Source of the DNA: Amycolatopsis azurea DSM 43854
GTDB lineage: Bacteria > Actinomycetota > Actinomycetes > Mycobacteriales > Pseudonocardiaceae
Assembly (NCBI RefSeq): GCF_001995215.1
Contig: NZ_MUXN01000020.1
Location: forward strand, 277,336 to 335,538
Direction of reading: 5' to 3'
Length of the DNA: 58,203 bases
Below the pieces are notes generated by a model, which worked only from the letters and a program-made list of their open reading frames with translations, did no database searches and was not told the origin of the DNA. Shown one piece after another: positions 1 to 8,621 of this stretch; within the stretch, counting starts at the first letter, position 1; each line of letters starts with the position of its first letter. Position numbers and translations under genes: made by a program.

Positions 1-173
1 GAGGGACGGGGGCCTTCACGCGTGCCGGGGGAGCAAGGGACCTTTGGTATCGCCGCCGCCATCCGGCCGTGTGCGAGCCGCCGTTCGTCGCACAGTGTGG
101 GACGGGCTGCGACCGGGCGGTCACCGGCCCTAACGTTGCTCGTCCCCAACCCGCCGATCGATCTGGAGTCCTG
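1..173. other. Upstream region with repeat fragments
   Basis: No gene is supported here. The first 50 bases hold fragments of two repeat families seen elsewhere in the window: GGGGGCCTTCACG (8-20), like the arm end of the GTGAAGG palindromes, and GAGCAAGGGACCTTTG (31-46), the left arm of the AGCAAGGGACC palindromes. The rest is the upstream region of the first gene, with a Shine-Dalgarno-like GGAG at 165-168. Confidence 0.55.
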
Positions 174-1442
174 GTGGCGACGACAGAAACCCAAGCCGGT
201 GAGAAGAAACTCCTCGACTTCCCGACCTCCTGCGCCGCCCCGATCCCGCAGCCGGAAGAGCCGGTCAAGATCGTGCCGCTCGCGGTCGCGGGGGTCCTCG
301 CGGTCGGCCTGACCTGGTACGTCTGGGCGGCGCACGGAGCGAAGTTCGGTGTCCTGCTCATCCTCGGCCTGCTGCTCGGCCTCGCCCTCTTCCACTCCCG
401 GTTCGGATTCACCTCGGCCTGGCGTCAGCTGATCGCGGTCGGCAACGGCCAGGGCCTGCGGGCCCACACCCTGCTGCTCGGCACGGCCGCGACGTTGATC
501 GCGCTGATCGTCGGCACCGGATCCGGCCTGTTCGGCAGCAAACCGAATCCGACCGCGGGCGGGCTGGGGCTCGCGCTGTTCGTCGGCGCGACGATCTTCG
601 CCATCGGCATGCAGCTGGGCGGCGCGTGCGCCTCGGGAACGTTGTTCGCGGTGGGGTCCGGGCAGTCGACGATCGTGCTGACCCTCGGCGGGTTCATCAC
701 CGGGTCGGTCCTCTACACGTGGGCGTATCCGCTGCTTTCGGGCTGGCCCGAGTTCAAGGGGATCCTGCTCGCCGACCACGTCGGCTGGTTCGGTTCGTGG
801 GCGATCACCATCGCCGTCCTCGCCGCGATCGTGCTGGGCACCCGGTTCGTGCAGAAGCGCCGTAACCCGCCGCCGGTCGACGTCGTCCCGACCGCGCGCG
901 GCTTCGCCCGGATCTACCGCGGTTCCTGGCCGATCCTCGTCGGTGCCGTCGTCCTCGGGGTGCTCGCGGGCGCGGTGTTCCTGGTGTCCGGCGGGATCTG
1001 GGGCGTCACGAGCGCGTTCAGCCTGTGGGGCGCCAAGATCCTGCAGGTGTTCGGCCTGCACCCCGAAACCTGGGAGTTCTGGCGGCTCAAGGCGAACGCG
1101 GCTTCGCTGGCCGGGCCGATCTGGAAGGACAAGAACAGCCTCACCGACATCGGCATCATGATCGGCGCCGGGGTCGCGGCCGCGGCGGCGGGCGCGTGGA
1201 AGATCCACAGCTCGATCCCGTGGCGGACCGCCGTCGCCGCGGTGCTCGGCGGGATCCTGATGGGCGTCGGCGCCCGGATGGCGGGCGGCTGCAACATCGG
1301 CGCGTACCTCGGCGGTATCTCGGTCGGCAGCCTGCACGGCTGGCTGTGGGGCGTCTTCGCGCTCGGCGGCACCTGGATCGGGCTCAAGCTGCGTCCGCTG
1401 TTCGGGCTCGGCAACCCGGCTCCGGCGGACAGCGTCTGCTGA
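174..1442 (+). CDS. YeeE/YedE family sulfur-type membrane transporter
   Basis: 422 residues, all-helical membrane protein of the YeeE/YedE family, members of which import thiosulfate or other sulfur compounds; the substrate here is not determined. It shows the two family cysteine-bearing repeats, GGACASGTL in the first half and GGCNIGAYLGGISVGS near the C-terminus, and about nine to ten hydrophobic segments. A cytoplasmic N-terminus contains SCAAP. The GTG at 174 was chosen because GGAG lies 5 bases upstream; an in-frame GTG at 69 would add 35 residues of non-membrane sequence without a ribosome site. It stands alone, followed by a hairpin. A role in sulfur supply would fit the transsulfuration genes 3-8 kb downstream, but that link is inference. 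Confidence 0.88.
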   Translation: MATTETQAGEKKLLDFPTSCAAPIPQPEEPVKIVPLAVAGVLAVGLTWYVWAAHGAKFGVLLILGLLLGLALFHSRFGFTSAWRQLIAVGNGQGLRAHTLLLGTAATLIALIVGTGSGLFGSKPNPTAGGLGLALFVGATIFAIGMQLGGACASGTLFAVGSGQSTIVLTLGGFITGSVLYTWAYPLLSGWPEFKGILLADHVGWFGSWAITIAVLAAIVLGTRFVQKRRNPPPVDVVPTARGFARIYRGSWPILVGAVVLGVLAGAVFLVSGGIWGVTSAFSLWGAKILQVFGLHPETWEFWRLKANAASLAGPIWKDKNSLTDIGIMIGAGVAAAAAGAWKIHSSIPWRTAVAAVLGGILMGVGARMAGGCNIGAYLGGISVGSLHGWLWGVFALGGTWIGLKLRPLFGLGNPAPADSVC

Positions 1443-1458
1443 TCACTCTTCGTGACGT

Positions 1459-1495
1459 CCCGTATGCGGGCTTGCCCTTTCGGCCCGCATACGGG
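1459..1495 (+). terminator. Hairpin after the YedE gene
   Basis: A perfect 13-bp inverted repeat (CCCGTATGCGGGC and its complement) with an 11-base loop begins 16 bases after the stop codon. There is no long T run, so it is a terminator-like or transcript-end hairpin. Confidence 0.6.
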
Positions 1496-1502
1496 GAAAG
1501 AA

Positions 1503-1533
1503 TTGGCATGTAAATCCCGCGTTCGGCTACCCT
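1503..1533 (+). promoter_or_regulatory. Candidate promoter of the MFS gene
   Basis: TTGGCA (1503-1508) and TACCCT (1528-1533) with a 19-base spacer resemble an actinobacterial vegetative promoter. A start near 1540 would leave a leader of about 135 bases that holds the palindrome GCATTAATGC (1555-1564) and an 8-bp GC hairpin at 1583-1602. Confidence 0.35.
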
Positions 1534-1676
1534 CGGCTACATGCCTGAGCATGCGCATTAATGCACAAGCTCACTGGGGAAGGCCCGGCGCGCTCGCCGG
1601 GCGTCAGTTCCGTAGTCGCGGCCGGCGGGGGTCGTCGCGTCCGGGGAAACACCGAGCACCAGGGGACGGATTTCTC

Positions 1677-3212
1677 ATGTCAACGCAAAGCCCGGCCGCA
1701 CCGGGCGGCGACAAACTCGACGCGGGCGTGCTGAAGGTCGCGGGCGTCGTGATCCTCGGCGCGATCATGGCGATCCTCGACACGACGGTCGTCAACGTCG
1801 CGCTCCAGAAGCTGACCATCGAGTTCCAGACGTCGTTCGACACCATCCAGTGGATCGCGACCGGCTACATGCTGGCGCTGGCCACGGTCATCCCGATCAC
1901 CGGCTGGGCCTCGGACCGGTTCGGCACGAAGCGGCTCTACATGACCGCGATCGGGCTGTTCCTGATCGGATCGATGCTCGCCGGCATGGCCTGGGACGTC
2001 GAATCGCTGATCGTCTTCCGGGTCCTGCAGGGCTTCGGCGGCGGCATGCTCATGCCCGCCGGCATGACGATCCTGACCAGGGCCGCGGGTCCGCACCGGA
2101 TCGGGCGCGTGATGGGCGTGCTCGGGGTCCCGATGCTGCTCGGCCCGATCGGCGGCCCGATCCTCGGCGGCTGGCTGGTCGACGCGGTGAGCTGGCGCTG
2201 GATCTTCTACATCAACGTGCCGATCGGCCTGATCACCATGGCGCTGGCCTGGCGGGTGCTGCCGAAGGACCGGCCGGAGCCCAGCGAGCGGTTCGACTTC
2301 GTCGGCATGCTGATGGTTTCGCCGGGTCTGGCGGCGCTGATCTTCGGCGTTTCGAACATCCCGGCGGCCGGTGGTGTCGGCGCGGTGGACGTCTGGCTGC
2401 CCGCGCTGGCCGGGATCGCGTTGCTGGTGGCGTTCGTGTTCCGGGCGAACCGGGTCACGAACCCGCTGCTCGACCTGAAGCTGTTCAAGAACCGTTCGTT
2501 CTCCGTCGCGATGGTGACGATGACGTTCTTCTGCGTCGCGTTCTTCGGCGCGATGCTGCTCCTGCCGACGTACTTCGTGCTGGCGCGCGGTGAATCGGCG
2601 ATGAACGCCGGTCTGCTGCTGGCCCCGCAGGGATTCGGCGCGATGCTGACCATGCCGATCGCGGGCAGGCTCGCGGACAAGATCGGCGCGCGGAAGATCG
2701 TGCTGCCCGGTCTCGTGCTGATGCTCGCCGGGCTGATCGCCTTCACCCAGATCACCGCGGCGACGCCGTACTGGCTGCTGCTTTCGGCGCTGTTCGTGAT
2801 GGGTCTCGGCATGGGCGCGACGATGATGCCGATCACCTCGGCCGCGTTGCAGACGCTCAAGTCGGAGGACATGGCGAAGGCGTCGACGGCGACGAACATC
2901 CTGCAGCAGACCGCGGGGGCGATCGGTTCGGCGGTGCTGTCGATCATCCTGGCGGCGCTGCTGGCCACGAAGTTCGGCGTGCCGACCGCGCAAGGACAGC
3001 TGGCCGCGACCGCCGCGGTGATGAACCCGGCGACGCACGAAGCGGCTTCGGGGCTGACCGCGGACGCGTTCTCGACGACGTTCCTGTGGTCGATGATCCT
3101 GCTCGCGCTGTGCCTGATCCCGGCGGCGTTCCTGCCGAAGACCAAACCGGCCCTGCCCGAGGGCGTGGCCGACGGCGAGACCGCCGCGGCCCCGCCGATC
3201 ATGACCCACTAG
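1677..3212 (+). CDS. MFS multidrug exporter, DHA2 (EmrB/QacA) type
   Basis: 511 residues with about 14 predicted membrane helices, the size and topology of the drug:H+ antiporter-2 group. Family marks include LDTTVVNVAL in helix 1, the motif-A-like GWASDRFGTKRLY after helix 2, and the antiporter motif-C-like GPIGGPILGGWLV. Expected role is proton-driven export of lipophilic drugs or metabolites; the substrate is unknown. The start ATG at 1677 is preceded by AGGGGA about 10 bases upstream; a longer reading from 1452 lacks hydrophobic or domain content and covers the promoter and leader. No regulator gene is adjacent, so the palindrome in its leader is the only visible control element. Confidence 0.92.
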   Translation: MSTQSPAAPGGDKLDAGVLKVAGVVILGAIMAILDTTVVNVALQKLTIEFQTSFDTIQWIATGYMLALATVIPITGWASDRFGTKRLYMTAIGLFLIGSMLAGMAWDVESLIVFRVLQGFGGGMLMPAGMTILTRAAGPHRIGRVMGVLGVPMLLGPIGGPILGGWLVDAVSWRWIFYINVPIGLITMALAWRVLPKDRPEPSERFDFVGMLMVSPGLAALIFGVSNIPAAGGVGAVDVWLPALAGIALLVAFVFRANRVTNPLLDLKLFKNRSFSVAMVTMTFFCVAFFGAMLLLPTYFVLARGESAMNAGLLLAPQGFGAMLTMPIAGRLADKIGARKIVLPGLVLMLAGLIAFTQITAATPYWLLLSALFVMGLGMGATMMPITSAALQTLKSEDMAKASTATNILQQTAGAIGSAVLSIILAALLATKFGVPTAQGQLAATAAVMNPATHEAASGLTADAFSTTFLWSMILLALCLIPAAFLPKTKPALPEGVADGETAAAPPIMTH

Positions 3213-3224
3213 GGCCCGGGAAGA

Positions 3225-3286
3225 AGCAAGGGACCTTTGCTCACGTTCGTTAGCACGCTAACTGACGTGAGCAAAGGTCCCTTGCT
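3225..3286. repeat. AGCAAGGGACC-family palindrome, copy 1
   Basis: A cruciform-type element. The outer arms are 22 bp and perfect (AGCAAGGGACCTTTGCTCAC plus GT at 3225-3246, complement at 3265-3286). A second inner repeat, GTTAGC/GCTAAC, sits at 3249-3254 and 3257-3262. It starts 12 bases after the MFS stop. The same arms and the same GTTAGC core recur at 10465-10529. Confidence 0.92.
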
Positions 3287-3294
3287 CTCTTTCG

Positions 3295-3437
3295 AGGTGA
3301 CCGGGAGGTCTCCCAAAGGGCGCTCAGCGCCCGACGGAGACTTCACCTCGCGCGCCTCTTTTGGCCGAAGGCCCCGAAAACTCGGTGAAGGGGCGCCTCG
3401 TCGCTTTCGCGGCGGACTAGTGCAACGGCGCCCCTTC
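3295..3437. repeat. Two further inverted repeats between convergent genes
   Basis: 3295-3348 is a nested hairpin with paired blocks AGGTGA/TCACCT, GTCTCC/GGAGAC and GGGCGC/GCGCCC. 3387-3437 has 11-bp perfect arms GAAGGGGCGCC/GGCGCCCCTTC. With the upstream cruciform they fill the 253-base gap between the convergent MFS and thiolase genes and could act as two-way terminators. No gene is seen here. Confidence 0.6.
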
Positions 3438-3465
3438 GACGAGTTTCCGTCAGCGCGCGACGAGA

Positions 3466-4686
3466 CTAGGACAAGCGCTCCAGCACCATCGCCATGCCCT
3501 GGCCGCCGCCGACGCACATCGTCTCGAGGCCGAACTGCTTGTCGTGGTGCCGCAGCGAGTTGATCAGCGTCGAGGTGATCCGCGCGCCGGTCATGCCGAA
3601 CGGGTGGCCGACGGCGATGGCGCCGCCGTTGACGTTCAGCTTGTCGAGGTCGATCCCGAGGTCCTTGTACGACGGGATGACCTGCGCGGCGAACGCCTCG
3701 TTGATCTCGACGAGGTCGATGTCGCCCGCCGACATCCCCGCGCGCGCCAGCGCCTGCTTCGACGCTTCGACCGGGCCGTAGCCCATGATCTCCGGCGACA
3801 GCCCGGAAACACCGGTCGAGACGACGCGGGCCAGCGGCGTGAGGCCGAGTTCCTTCGCCTTGGTGTCGGACATGACGATCAGCGCGGCGGCGCCGTCGTT
3901 GAGCGGGCAGCAGTTGCCCGCGGTGATCCGGCCGTCGGGGCGGAAGACCGGCTTGAGACCGGAGACGCCTTCGAGGGTGACGCCGGCGCGCGGGCCGTCG
4001 TCCTTCGAGACCACGGTGCCGTCCGGCAGGGTGACCGGCGTGATGTCCTTGGCCCAGAAGCCGTCCGCGATGGCCTTCTCGGCGAGGTTCTGCGACCGGA
4101 CGCCGAACTCGTCCATCTCCTCACGCGACACGTTCTTCAGCCGCGCGAGGTTCTCGGCGGTCTGGCCCATCGCGATGTAGACGTCGGGAAGCGCGCCGTT
4201 CTCGCGCGGATCGGTCCAGCTCTCGGCGCCCTCGGCCGCCACCTGCGCGGTGCGGGCCTCGGCGTCGGCGAACAGCGGGTTGTGCGTGTTCGGCCAGGAA
4301 TCCGAGCTGCCGTTGGCGAAGCGGGAGACGGTCTCGACGCCGGCGGAGATGAACACGTCGCCTTCGCCCGCCTTGATCGCGTGCAGCGCCATGCGGGTGG
4401 TCTGGAGGCTGGACGAGCAGTAGCGCGTGATCGTGCAGCCGGGCAGGTGGTCGTAGCCGAGTTCGACGGCGACCGCGCGACCCATGTTGAAGCCCTGCTC
4501 GCCACCGGGGAGACCGCAGCCCAGCATGAGGTCTTCGATCTGCGTCGGGTCGAGTTCGGGGACCTTGTCGAGCGCGGCGCGGACCATCTGCGCGGCGAGG
4601 TCGTCCGGGCGGATGCTCACCAGCGATCCCTTGCCGGCGCGGCCGATCGGGGATCGGGCGGTGGAGACGATGACGGCTTCGGGCAT
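3466..4686 (-). CDS. Acetyl-CoA acetyltransferase (thiolase)
   Basis: 406 residues, a complete type II thiolase that condenses or cleaves acyl-CoA with acetyl-CoA. The nucleophilic cysteine is Cys90 in TRYCSSSLQT; the second conserved block is NVNGGAIAVGHPFGMTGAR with the catalytic His, and the third is CVGGGQGMAMV with the second catalytic Cys near the C-terminus. The start at 4686 follows AAGGGAG at a good distance; an upstream in-frame start would add 11 unlike residues. It is divergent from cbs across 182 bases. In M. tuberculosis the thiolase fadA3 occupies the equivalent place beside cbs, which supports orthology, though the physiological direction (beta-oxidation or acetoacetyl-CoA formation) cannot be told. 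Confidence 0.95.
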   Translation of the reverse strand: MPEAVIVSTARSPIGRAGKGSLVSIRPDDLAAQMVRAALDKVPELDPTQIEDLMLGCGLPGGEQGFNMGRAVAVELGYDHLPGCTITRYCSSSLQTTRMALHAIKAGEGDVFISAGVETVSRFANGSSDSWPNTHNPLFADAEARTAQVAAEGAESWTDPRENGALPDVYIAMGQTAENLARLKNVSREEMDEFGVRSQNLAEKAIADGFWAKDITPVTLPDGTVVSKDDGPRAGVTLEGVSGLKPVFRPDGRITAGNCCPLNDGAAALIVMSDTKAKELGLTPLARVVSTGVSGLSPEIMGYGPVEASKQALARAGMSAGDIDLVEINEAFAAQVIPSYKDLGIDLDKLNVNGGAIAVGHPFGMTGARITSTLINSLRHHDKQFGLETMCVGGGQGMAMVLERLS

Positions 4687-4831
4687 GGAACGACACTCCC
4701 TTGTTTTCGATCCAGACACGCGCTAAGCGGTTGCTCACCTCGCATCCTCCACCGGAGTGAGGTGCGGGTCAAAGGCGAACGCGATCCACGCCACTCTTCT
4801 CGTTTGCCGTTCCCCGCGCCGCCCGGTTGAG

Positions 4832-4862
4832 TGGACACATCGCGACCTGCGACGTTTAGGCT
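4832..4862 (+). promoter_or_regulatory. Candidate leaderless promoter of cbs
   Basis: TAGGCT (4857-4862) ends 6 bases before the GTG start, and TGGACA (4832-4837) lies 19 bases further upstream. No Shine-Dalgarno sequence is present, so transcription probably starts at or next to the start codon. Confidence 0.45.
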
Positions 4863-4868
4863 GTCCCA

Positions 4869-6239
4869 GTGGAATACGTCGAGCACATCGTGGACCTCGT
4901 GGGCAACACCCCTCTGGTCAAGCTGAACGCACTGGCGGAGGGGCTGCAACCGCTCATCCTGGCCAAGGTCGAGTACGTCAACCCCGGCGGCAGCGTCAAG
5001 GACCGCATCGCGCTGCGGATGATCGAAGCCGCGGAGCGTTCCGGTGAGCTGAAGCCCGGCGGCACCATCGTCGAGCCGACCTCCGGCAACACCGGTGTCG
5101 GGCTGGCCATGGTGGCGCAGCGCAAGGGATACAAGTGCGTGTTCGTCTGCCCGGACAAGGTCAGCGAGGACAAGCGCAACGTGCTCAAGGCGTACGGCGC
5201 CCGTGTCGTGGTCTGCCCGACCGCGGTCGCGCCGGAGCACCCGGACTCCTACTACAACGTCTCCGACCGCCTCGTGCGCGAGATCGAGGGGGCCTGGAAG
5301 CCGAACCAGTACGCCAACCCGGAGAACCCGGCCAGCCACTACCACTCGACCGGCCCGGAACTCTGGCGCCAGACCGAGGGCAAGATCACGCACTTCGTCG
5401 CGGGCGTCGGCACCGGCGGCACCATCTCGGGCACCGGCAAGTACCTCAAGGAGGTCAGCGACGGCCGCGTCCAGGTCGTCGGCGCGGACCCCGAGGGCTC
5501 GGTGTACTCCGGCGGGACCGGGCGGCCGTACCTGGTCGAGGGCGTCGGCGAGGACTTCTGGCCGGAGACCTACGACCGGAACGTCGCCGACCGGATCATC
5601 GCGGTCTCGGACGCGCACTCCTTCGACATCACCCGCCGCCTCGCGCTCGAAGAGGGGCTGCTCGTCGGCGGCTCGTGCGGGATGGCCGTCGCCGCCGCGC
5701 TCAAGCTCGCCGAGGGCCTCGGCCCGGACGACGTCGTCGTCGTGCTCCTGCCCGACGGCGGCCGCGGCTACCTCACCAAGGTGTTCAACGACGCCTGGAT
5801 GTCCTCCTACGGCTTCCTGCCGCCGGACTCCAGCGGCGCGACCGTCGGCGACGTCCTGATGAAGAAGAGCGGCTCGCTGCCGAGCCTGGTGCACAGCCAC
5901 CCGAACGAGACCGTCGCCGAGGCGGTGGCGATCCTCTCCGAGTTCGGCGTCAGCCAGATGCCCGTGGTCAGCGCGGAACCGCCGGTCATGGCGGCCGAGG
6001 TCGTCGGCGCGGTCAACGAACGCGATCTGCTCGAAGCGCTCTTCACCGGCAAGGCGCAGCTGGCCGACCGGCTCGAACAGCACATGTCGCCGCCGCTGCC
6101 GACCATCGGCGCCGGTGAACAGGTGAGTTCGGCGATGAACGCGCTCTCGGGCGCGGACGGCGCGTTGGTGCTGGTCGACGGCAAGCCGGCCGGCGTCGTC
6201 ACCCGGCACGACCTGCTCGCGTTTCTCGCGGGACGGTAA
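4869..6239 (+). CDS. cbs: Cystathionine beta-synthase
   Basis: 456 residues, a fold-type II PLP enzyme with a C-terminal regulatory CBS-domain pair. It joins homocysteine and serine to cystathionine in the transsulfuration route to cysteine. The PLP lysine is in NPGGSVKDRIALRM; the TSGNTGVGLA loop and the glycine-rich GTGGTISGTGKYL follow. Residues from about 340 onward carry the two CBS motifs, and the length matches actinobacterial CBS enzymes. The GTG start has no ribosome site but has a -10-like TAGGCT 6 bases upstream. Its partner metB lies 3 kb downstream on the same strand, as in mycobacteria (Rv1077/Rv1079). A cysteine synthase is an alternative, but those lack the CBS pair. Confidence 0.95.
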   Translation: MEYVEHIVDLVGNTPLVKLNALAEGLQPLILAKVEYVNPGGSVKDRIALRMIEAAERSGELKPGGTIVEPTSGNTGVGLAMVAQRKGYKCVFVCPDKVSEDKRNVLKAYGARVVVCPTAVAPEHPDSYYNVSDRLVREIEGAWKPNQYANPENPASHYHSTGPELWRQTEGKITHFVAGVGTGGTISGTGKYLKEVSDGRVQVVGADPEGSVYSGGTGRPYLVEGVGEDFWPETYDRNVADRIIAVSDAHSFDITRRLALEEGLLVGGSCGMAVAAALKLAEGLGPDDVVVVLLPDGGRGYLTKVFNDAWMSSYGFLPPDSSGATVGDVLMKKSGSLPSLVHSHPNETVAEAVAILSEFGVSQMPVVSAEPPVMAAEVVGAVNERDLLEALFTGKAQLADRLEQHMSPPLPTIGAGEQVSSAMNALSGADGALVLVDGKPAGVVTRHDLLAFLAGR

Positions 6240-6355
6240 AGAAGCATTTCATCGGCTGGTCGGGCCGGGGCGTTACGAGCGGCCCACCCGGCTATCCGAT
6301 AGCGTGTCGGGTGAGTTGAACTTTTATGTCCTCGTCAAGGGGGTTCAAGACCCAA

Positions 6356-7879
6356 ATGAGTGCTCCGCAGCCACCGAATCAGCCTTGGGGTGGCGCCCAG
6401 CCACCGCAGGGACCCCCGAGTGGCCCTCAGCCGCAGCAAGACAACCCGTTCGGTTCCCCGGAACCGACCCAGGTGGTGCAGCCCGGCCAGCCGCCGGCGC
6501 AGCCCGACTACGGGCAACCGCAGTACGGGCAGCAGCCCTCCTATGAACCACCTCAGGGCGGCGGGTTCGGTGACACGCCGGAGCCCACTCAGGTCGTGCA
6601 GCCGGTCCAGCCGGGTTCCGGCGACGCGAACGCGACCCAGGTCGTGCAGCCGGTGAGCCCGGGCGGGGAGACCCCCGCCAGCGAGTCCACCCAGCTCGTG
6701 CCGCCGGGCTCGCAGCCGCCCGCCATCCCGTACGCCCCGCCGCCGAGCGCGGCCGACAATCCGGCCGCCGGTGCCTACGGCGCGCAGGGTGGCGGCTTCG
6801 GTCAGCAGCAGGGCTTCGGCGGACCCCCGCAGGGCGGGTTCGACCCGTCGCAGGGGCAGCAGCCCGGTTTCGGCCAGCCGCAGCAGGGCTTCGGCGGACC
6901 GCCTCAGGGCGGCTTCGGCCAGCAGCCCGGTTTCGGCGGACCGCAGGGCTACAACCCCGCTCCCGCCGGTGGCGGAGGTGGCGGGAACCCGCTGTTCGGC
7001 TTCATCGCCGGTGGCGTCGTTGCCCTGCTCGGCCTGATCGCCTTGATCGTGTCGTTCGTCTACTTCGGTGACGCCAGCGACTACTCGAAGGTCTTCGACG
7101 GCGCCCCGAACCAGGAACAGATCGACAAGTTCCTCGACGAGGCCGGTGTGGTCGGCCCGGGCGCCACGTGGTTCTACGTGATCATGCTTCTGGTCGGCTC
7201 GCTCGTCTCGCTCGCCGGTGGTGTCGGGCTCGCCCTCGCGGGCAAGCTCCAGGGCGCGGTGAAGAAGATCGCGCCGATCGTGGTCGCCGCCGGTGGCGCG
7301 CTCCTCGCGCTGTTCGGCCTGCTCCTGCTCATGGGTTCGACCCCGTCGGCGGAGTTCGTGGCCAAGCTGCCGTCTTACGCGAAGGAAGGCGCCGGTATCG
7401 GCGGCGGCCTGCTGCACCTGCTCCTCGGCATCGTGATCCTGGCCGCCGGTGTGCTGGGCCTGATCCCGGCGACCGCGCAGTTCGTCGGTCTCGGTGGCGG
7501 CGGGTCGGTGCTCGGCGCGCCGCAGGGCGGCCAGCCCGGTGGCTTCGGCGGCCCGCCGCAGGGTGGCTTCGGCCAGCCTGGCCAGCCCGGTCCGTACGGC
7601 CAGCCGCAGCCGGGTCCCTACGGTCAGCCCGGTCAGCCGGGGCCGTCCTCGGGTGGTTTCCCGCAGCCGGGTCAGCCCGGCGGTTTCGGGCAGCAGCCCG
7701 GCCAGCAGGGTCCGCCCAGCGGCGGTTTCGCCCAGCCGGGTCAGCCCCCGCAGGGTGGCTTCGGTCAGCCGCCGCAGCAGCCCGGCGGTTTCGGGCAGCA
7801 GCCCGGCCAGCCGGGCCCGCCCAGCGGCGGTTTCGGCCAGCCTGGCCAGCAGCCCGGTCAGCCTCCGCAGCAGTGGTGA
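6356..7879 (+). CDS. Proline/glycine/glutamine-rich four-helix membrane protein (DUF5336-like)
   Basis: 507 residues. Residues 1-210 are disordered and repetitive, first with TQVVQP blocks and then with QQGFGGPPQGGF blocks. Four membrane helices follow (about residues 217-245, 270-300, 305-330 and 345-380), and a second long Gly/Pro/Gln-rich tail ends in PPQQW. This layout resembles the DUF5336 group that includes the mycobacterial 34 kDa antigenic protein; the function is not established. It lies between cbs and metB, where M. tuberculosis has the proline-rich antigen pra, but the four-helix core is not clearly the same domain. ATG 6356 has AAGGGGG 12 bases upstream; ATG 6326, ten codons earlier, remains possible. 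The low-complexity parts are prone to slippage. Confidence 0.75.
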   Translation: MSAPQPPNQPWGGAQPPQGPPSGPQPQQDNPFGSPEPTQVVQPGQPPAQPDYGQPQYGQQPSYEPPQGGGFGDTPEPTQVVQPVQPGSGDANATQVVQPVSPGGETPASESTQLVPPGSQPPAIPYAPPPSAADNPAAGAYGAQGGGFGQQQGFGGPPQGGFDPSQGQQPGFGQPQQGFGGPPQGGFGQQPGFGGPQGYNPAPAGGGGGGNPLFGFIAGGVVALLGLIALIVSFVYFGDASDYSKVFDGAPNQEQIDKFLDEAGVVGPGATWFYVIMLLVGSLVSLAGGVGLALAGKLQGAVKKIAPIVVAAGGALLALFGLLLLMGSTPSAEFVAKLPSYAKEGAGIGGGLLHLLLGIVILAAGVLGLIPATAQFVGLGGGGSVLGAPQGGQPGGFGGPPQGGFGQPGQPGPYGQPQPGPYGQPGQPGPSSGGFPQPGQPGGFGQQPGQQGPPSGGFAQPGQPPQGGFGQPPQQPGGFGQQPGQPGPPSGGFGQPGQQPGQPPQQW

Positions 7880-7905
7880 TTCGCCACCACTGAACGGTTT
7901 CGCCC

Positions 7906-7938
7906 AGAACGCCCCCGGCCGTCGGCCGGGGGCGTTCT
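7906..7938 (+). terminator. Rho-independent-type terminator
   Basis: A perfect 15-bp GC-rich stem (AGAACGCCCCCGGCC and complement) with a GTC loop is followed by a T-rich GTTTCC. A smaller hairpin at 7871-7892 overlaps the stop codon of the preceding gene. Confidence 0.8.
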
Positions 7939-8030
7939 GTTTCCGCTCGTGTCTTCCGATTCCCCTGCCACGGCCAAGTTCGCCGGGCTAGGGTGAGCGC
8001 CGTTAACCCAGACCTGCCGATGGGGGCGAC

Positions 8031-8579
8031 GTGAGCGGTCCGTACGGATATCCCGCACAGCCCGGACCCCCCGGATTCGGCTATCCCGCACCGCAGACCC
8101 GGCCCTCGGGGGCGACGGCGGTCATCGCCGCGTTGCTCGGACTGGTCGCCGCGGTCGCCGCCGGGTACCTCCCGATCTACTTCTTCCTCGAACTGCCGTC
8201 GGGGTTCAGCATCGGCGATCTGCCCGGTCTCGTGCTGACCGCGCTGGGGCTGTACCTGCTGGCCGCGCTGTTCCTGTTGGTCGGGGCGCTGTCGGCGTTC
8301 TTCCGCTCGGTCGCCGGCGCGGTACTGCTGGTGCTCGGCTCGCTGATGGTGATCGCCGCCGTCTTGACGGAACCGTTGGCGTTCAACGGTTCCTACGGTC
8401 TGTACTTCCGCGTGCAGTTCGAGTTCGAGACGTTCGTCGCCATCGTGCGGGTGGTCATGTTCGCGGTCGCCCCGTTCACGCTGATCTTCGCGATCATCCC
8501 GCCGACACTGAGGTACCTGCGCTGGCGGCCCGCTCCGGCTCAGCCCTATCGCCCGCAGAATCAGCTTCCTGGCTGGTAG
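8031..8579 (+). CDS. Small proline-rich N-terminus, four-helix membrane protein
   Basis: 182 residues. A short Pro/Gly/Tyr segment (SGPYGYPAQPGPPGFGYPAP) precedes four hydrophobic helices. I recognise no specific family. The next gene has the same plan: a Pro/Gly/Tyr head, the sequence RPSGATxxIAA entering helix 1, and four helices, so the two look like diverged tandem duplicates. GTG 8031 has GGGGG four bases upstream. The gene follows the terminator of the larger proline-rich gene, so it is probably transcribed separately. Function unknown. Confidence 0.75.
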   Translation: MSGPYGYPAQPGPPGFGYPAPQTRPSGATAVIAALLGLVAAVAAGYLPIYFFLELPSGFSIGDLPGLVLTALGLYLLAALFLLVGALSAFFRSVAGAVLLVLGSLMVIAAVLTEPLAFNGSYGLYFRVQFEFETFVAIVRVVMFAVAPFTLIFAIIPPTLRYLRWRPAPAQPYRPQNQLPGW

Positions 8580-8621
8580 CGGGGCTGACAGGATGAGGCA
8601 GGAAGTTCGACAGGGGGAGAA

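Noticed and set aside
1452..1676. 75-residue N-terminal extension of the MFS transporter.
   Set aside because: It covers a candidate promoter and hairpins and has no family similarity; ATG 1677 has a ribosome site.
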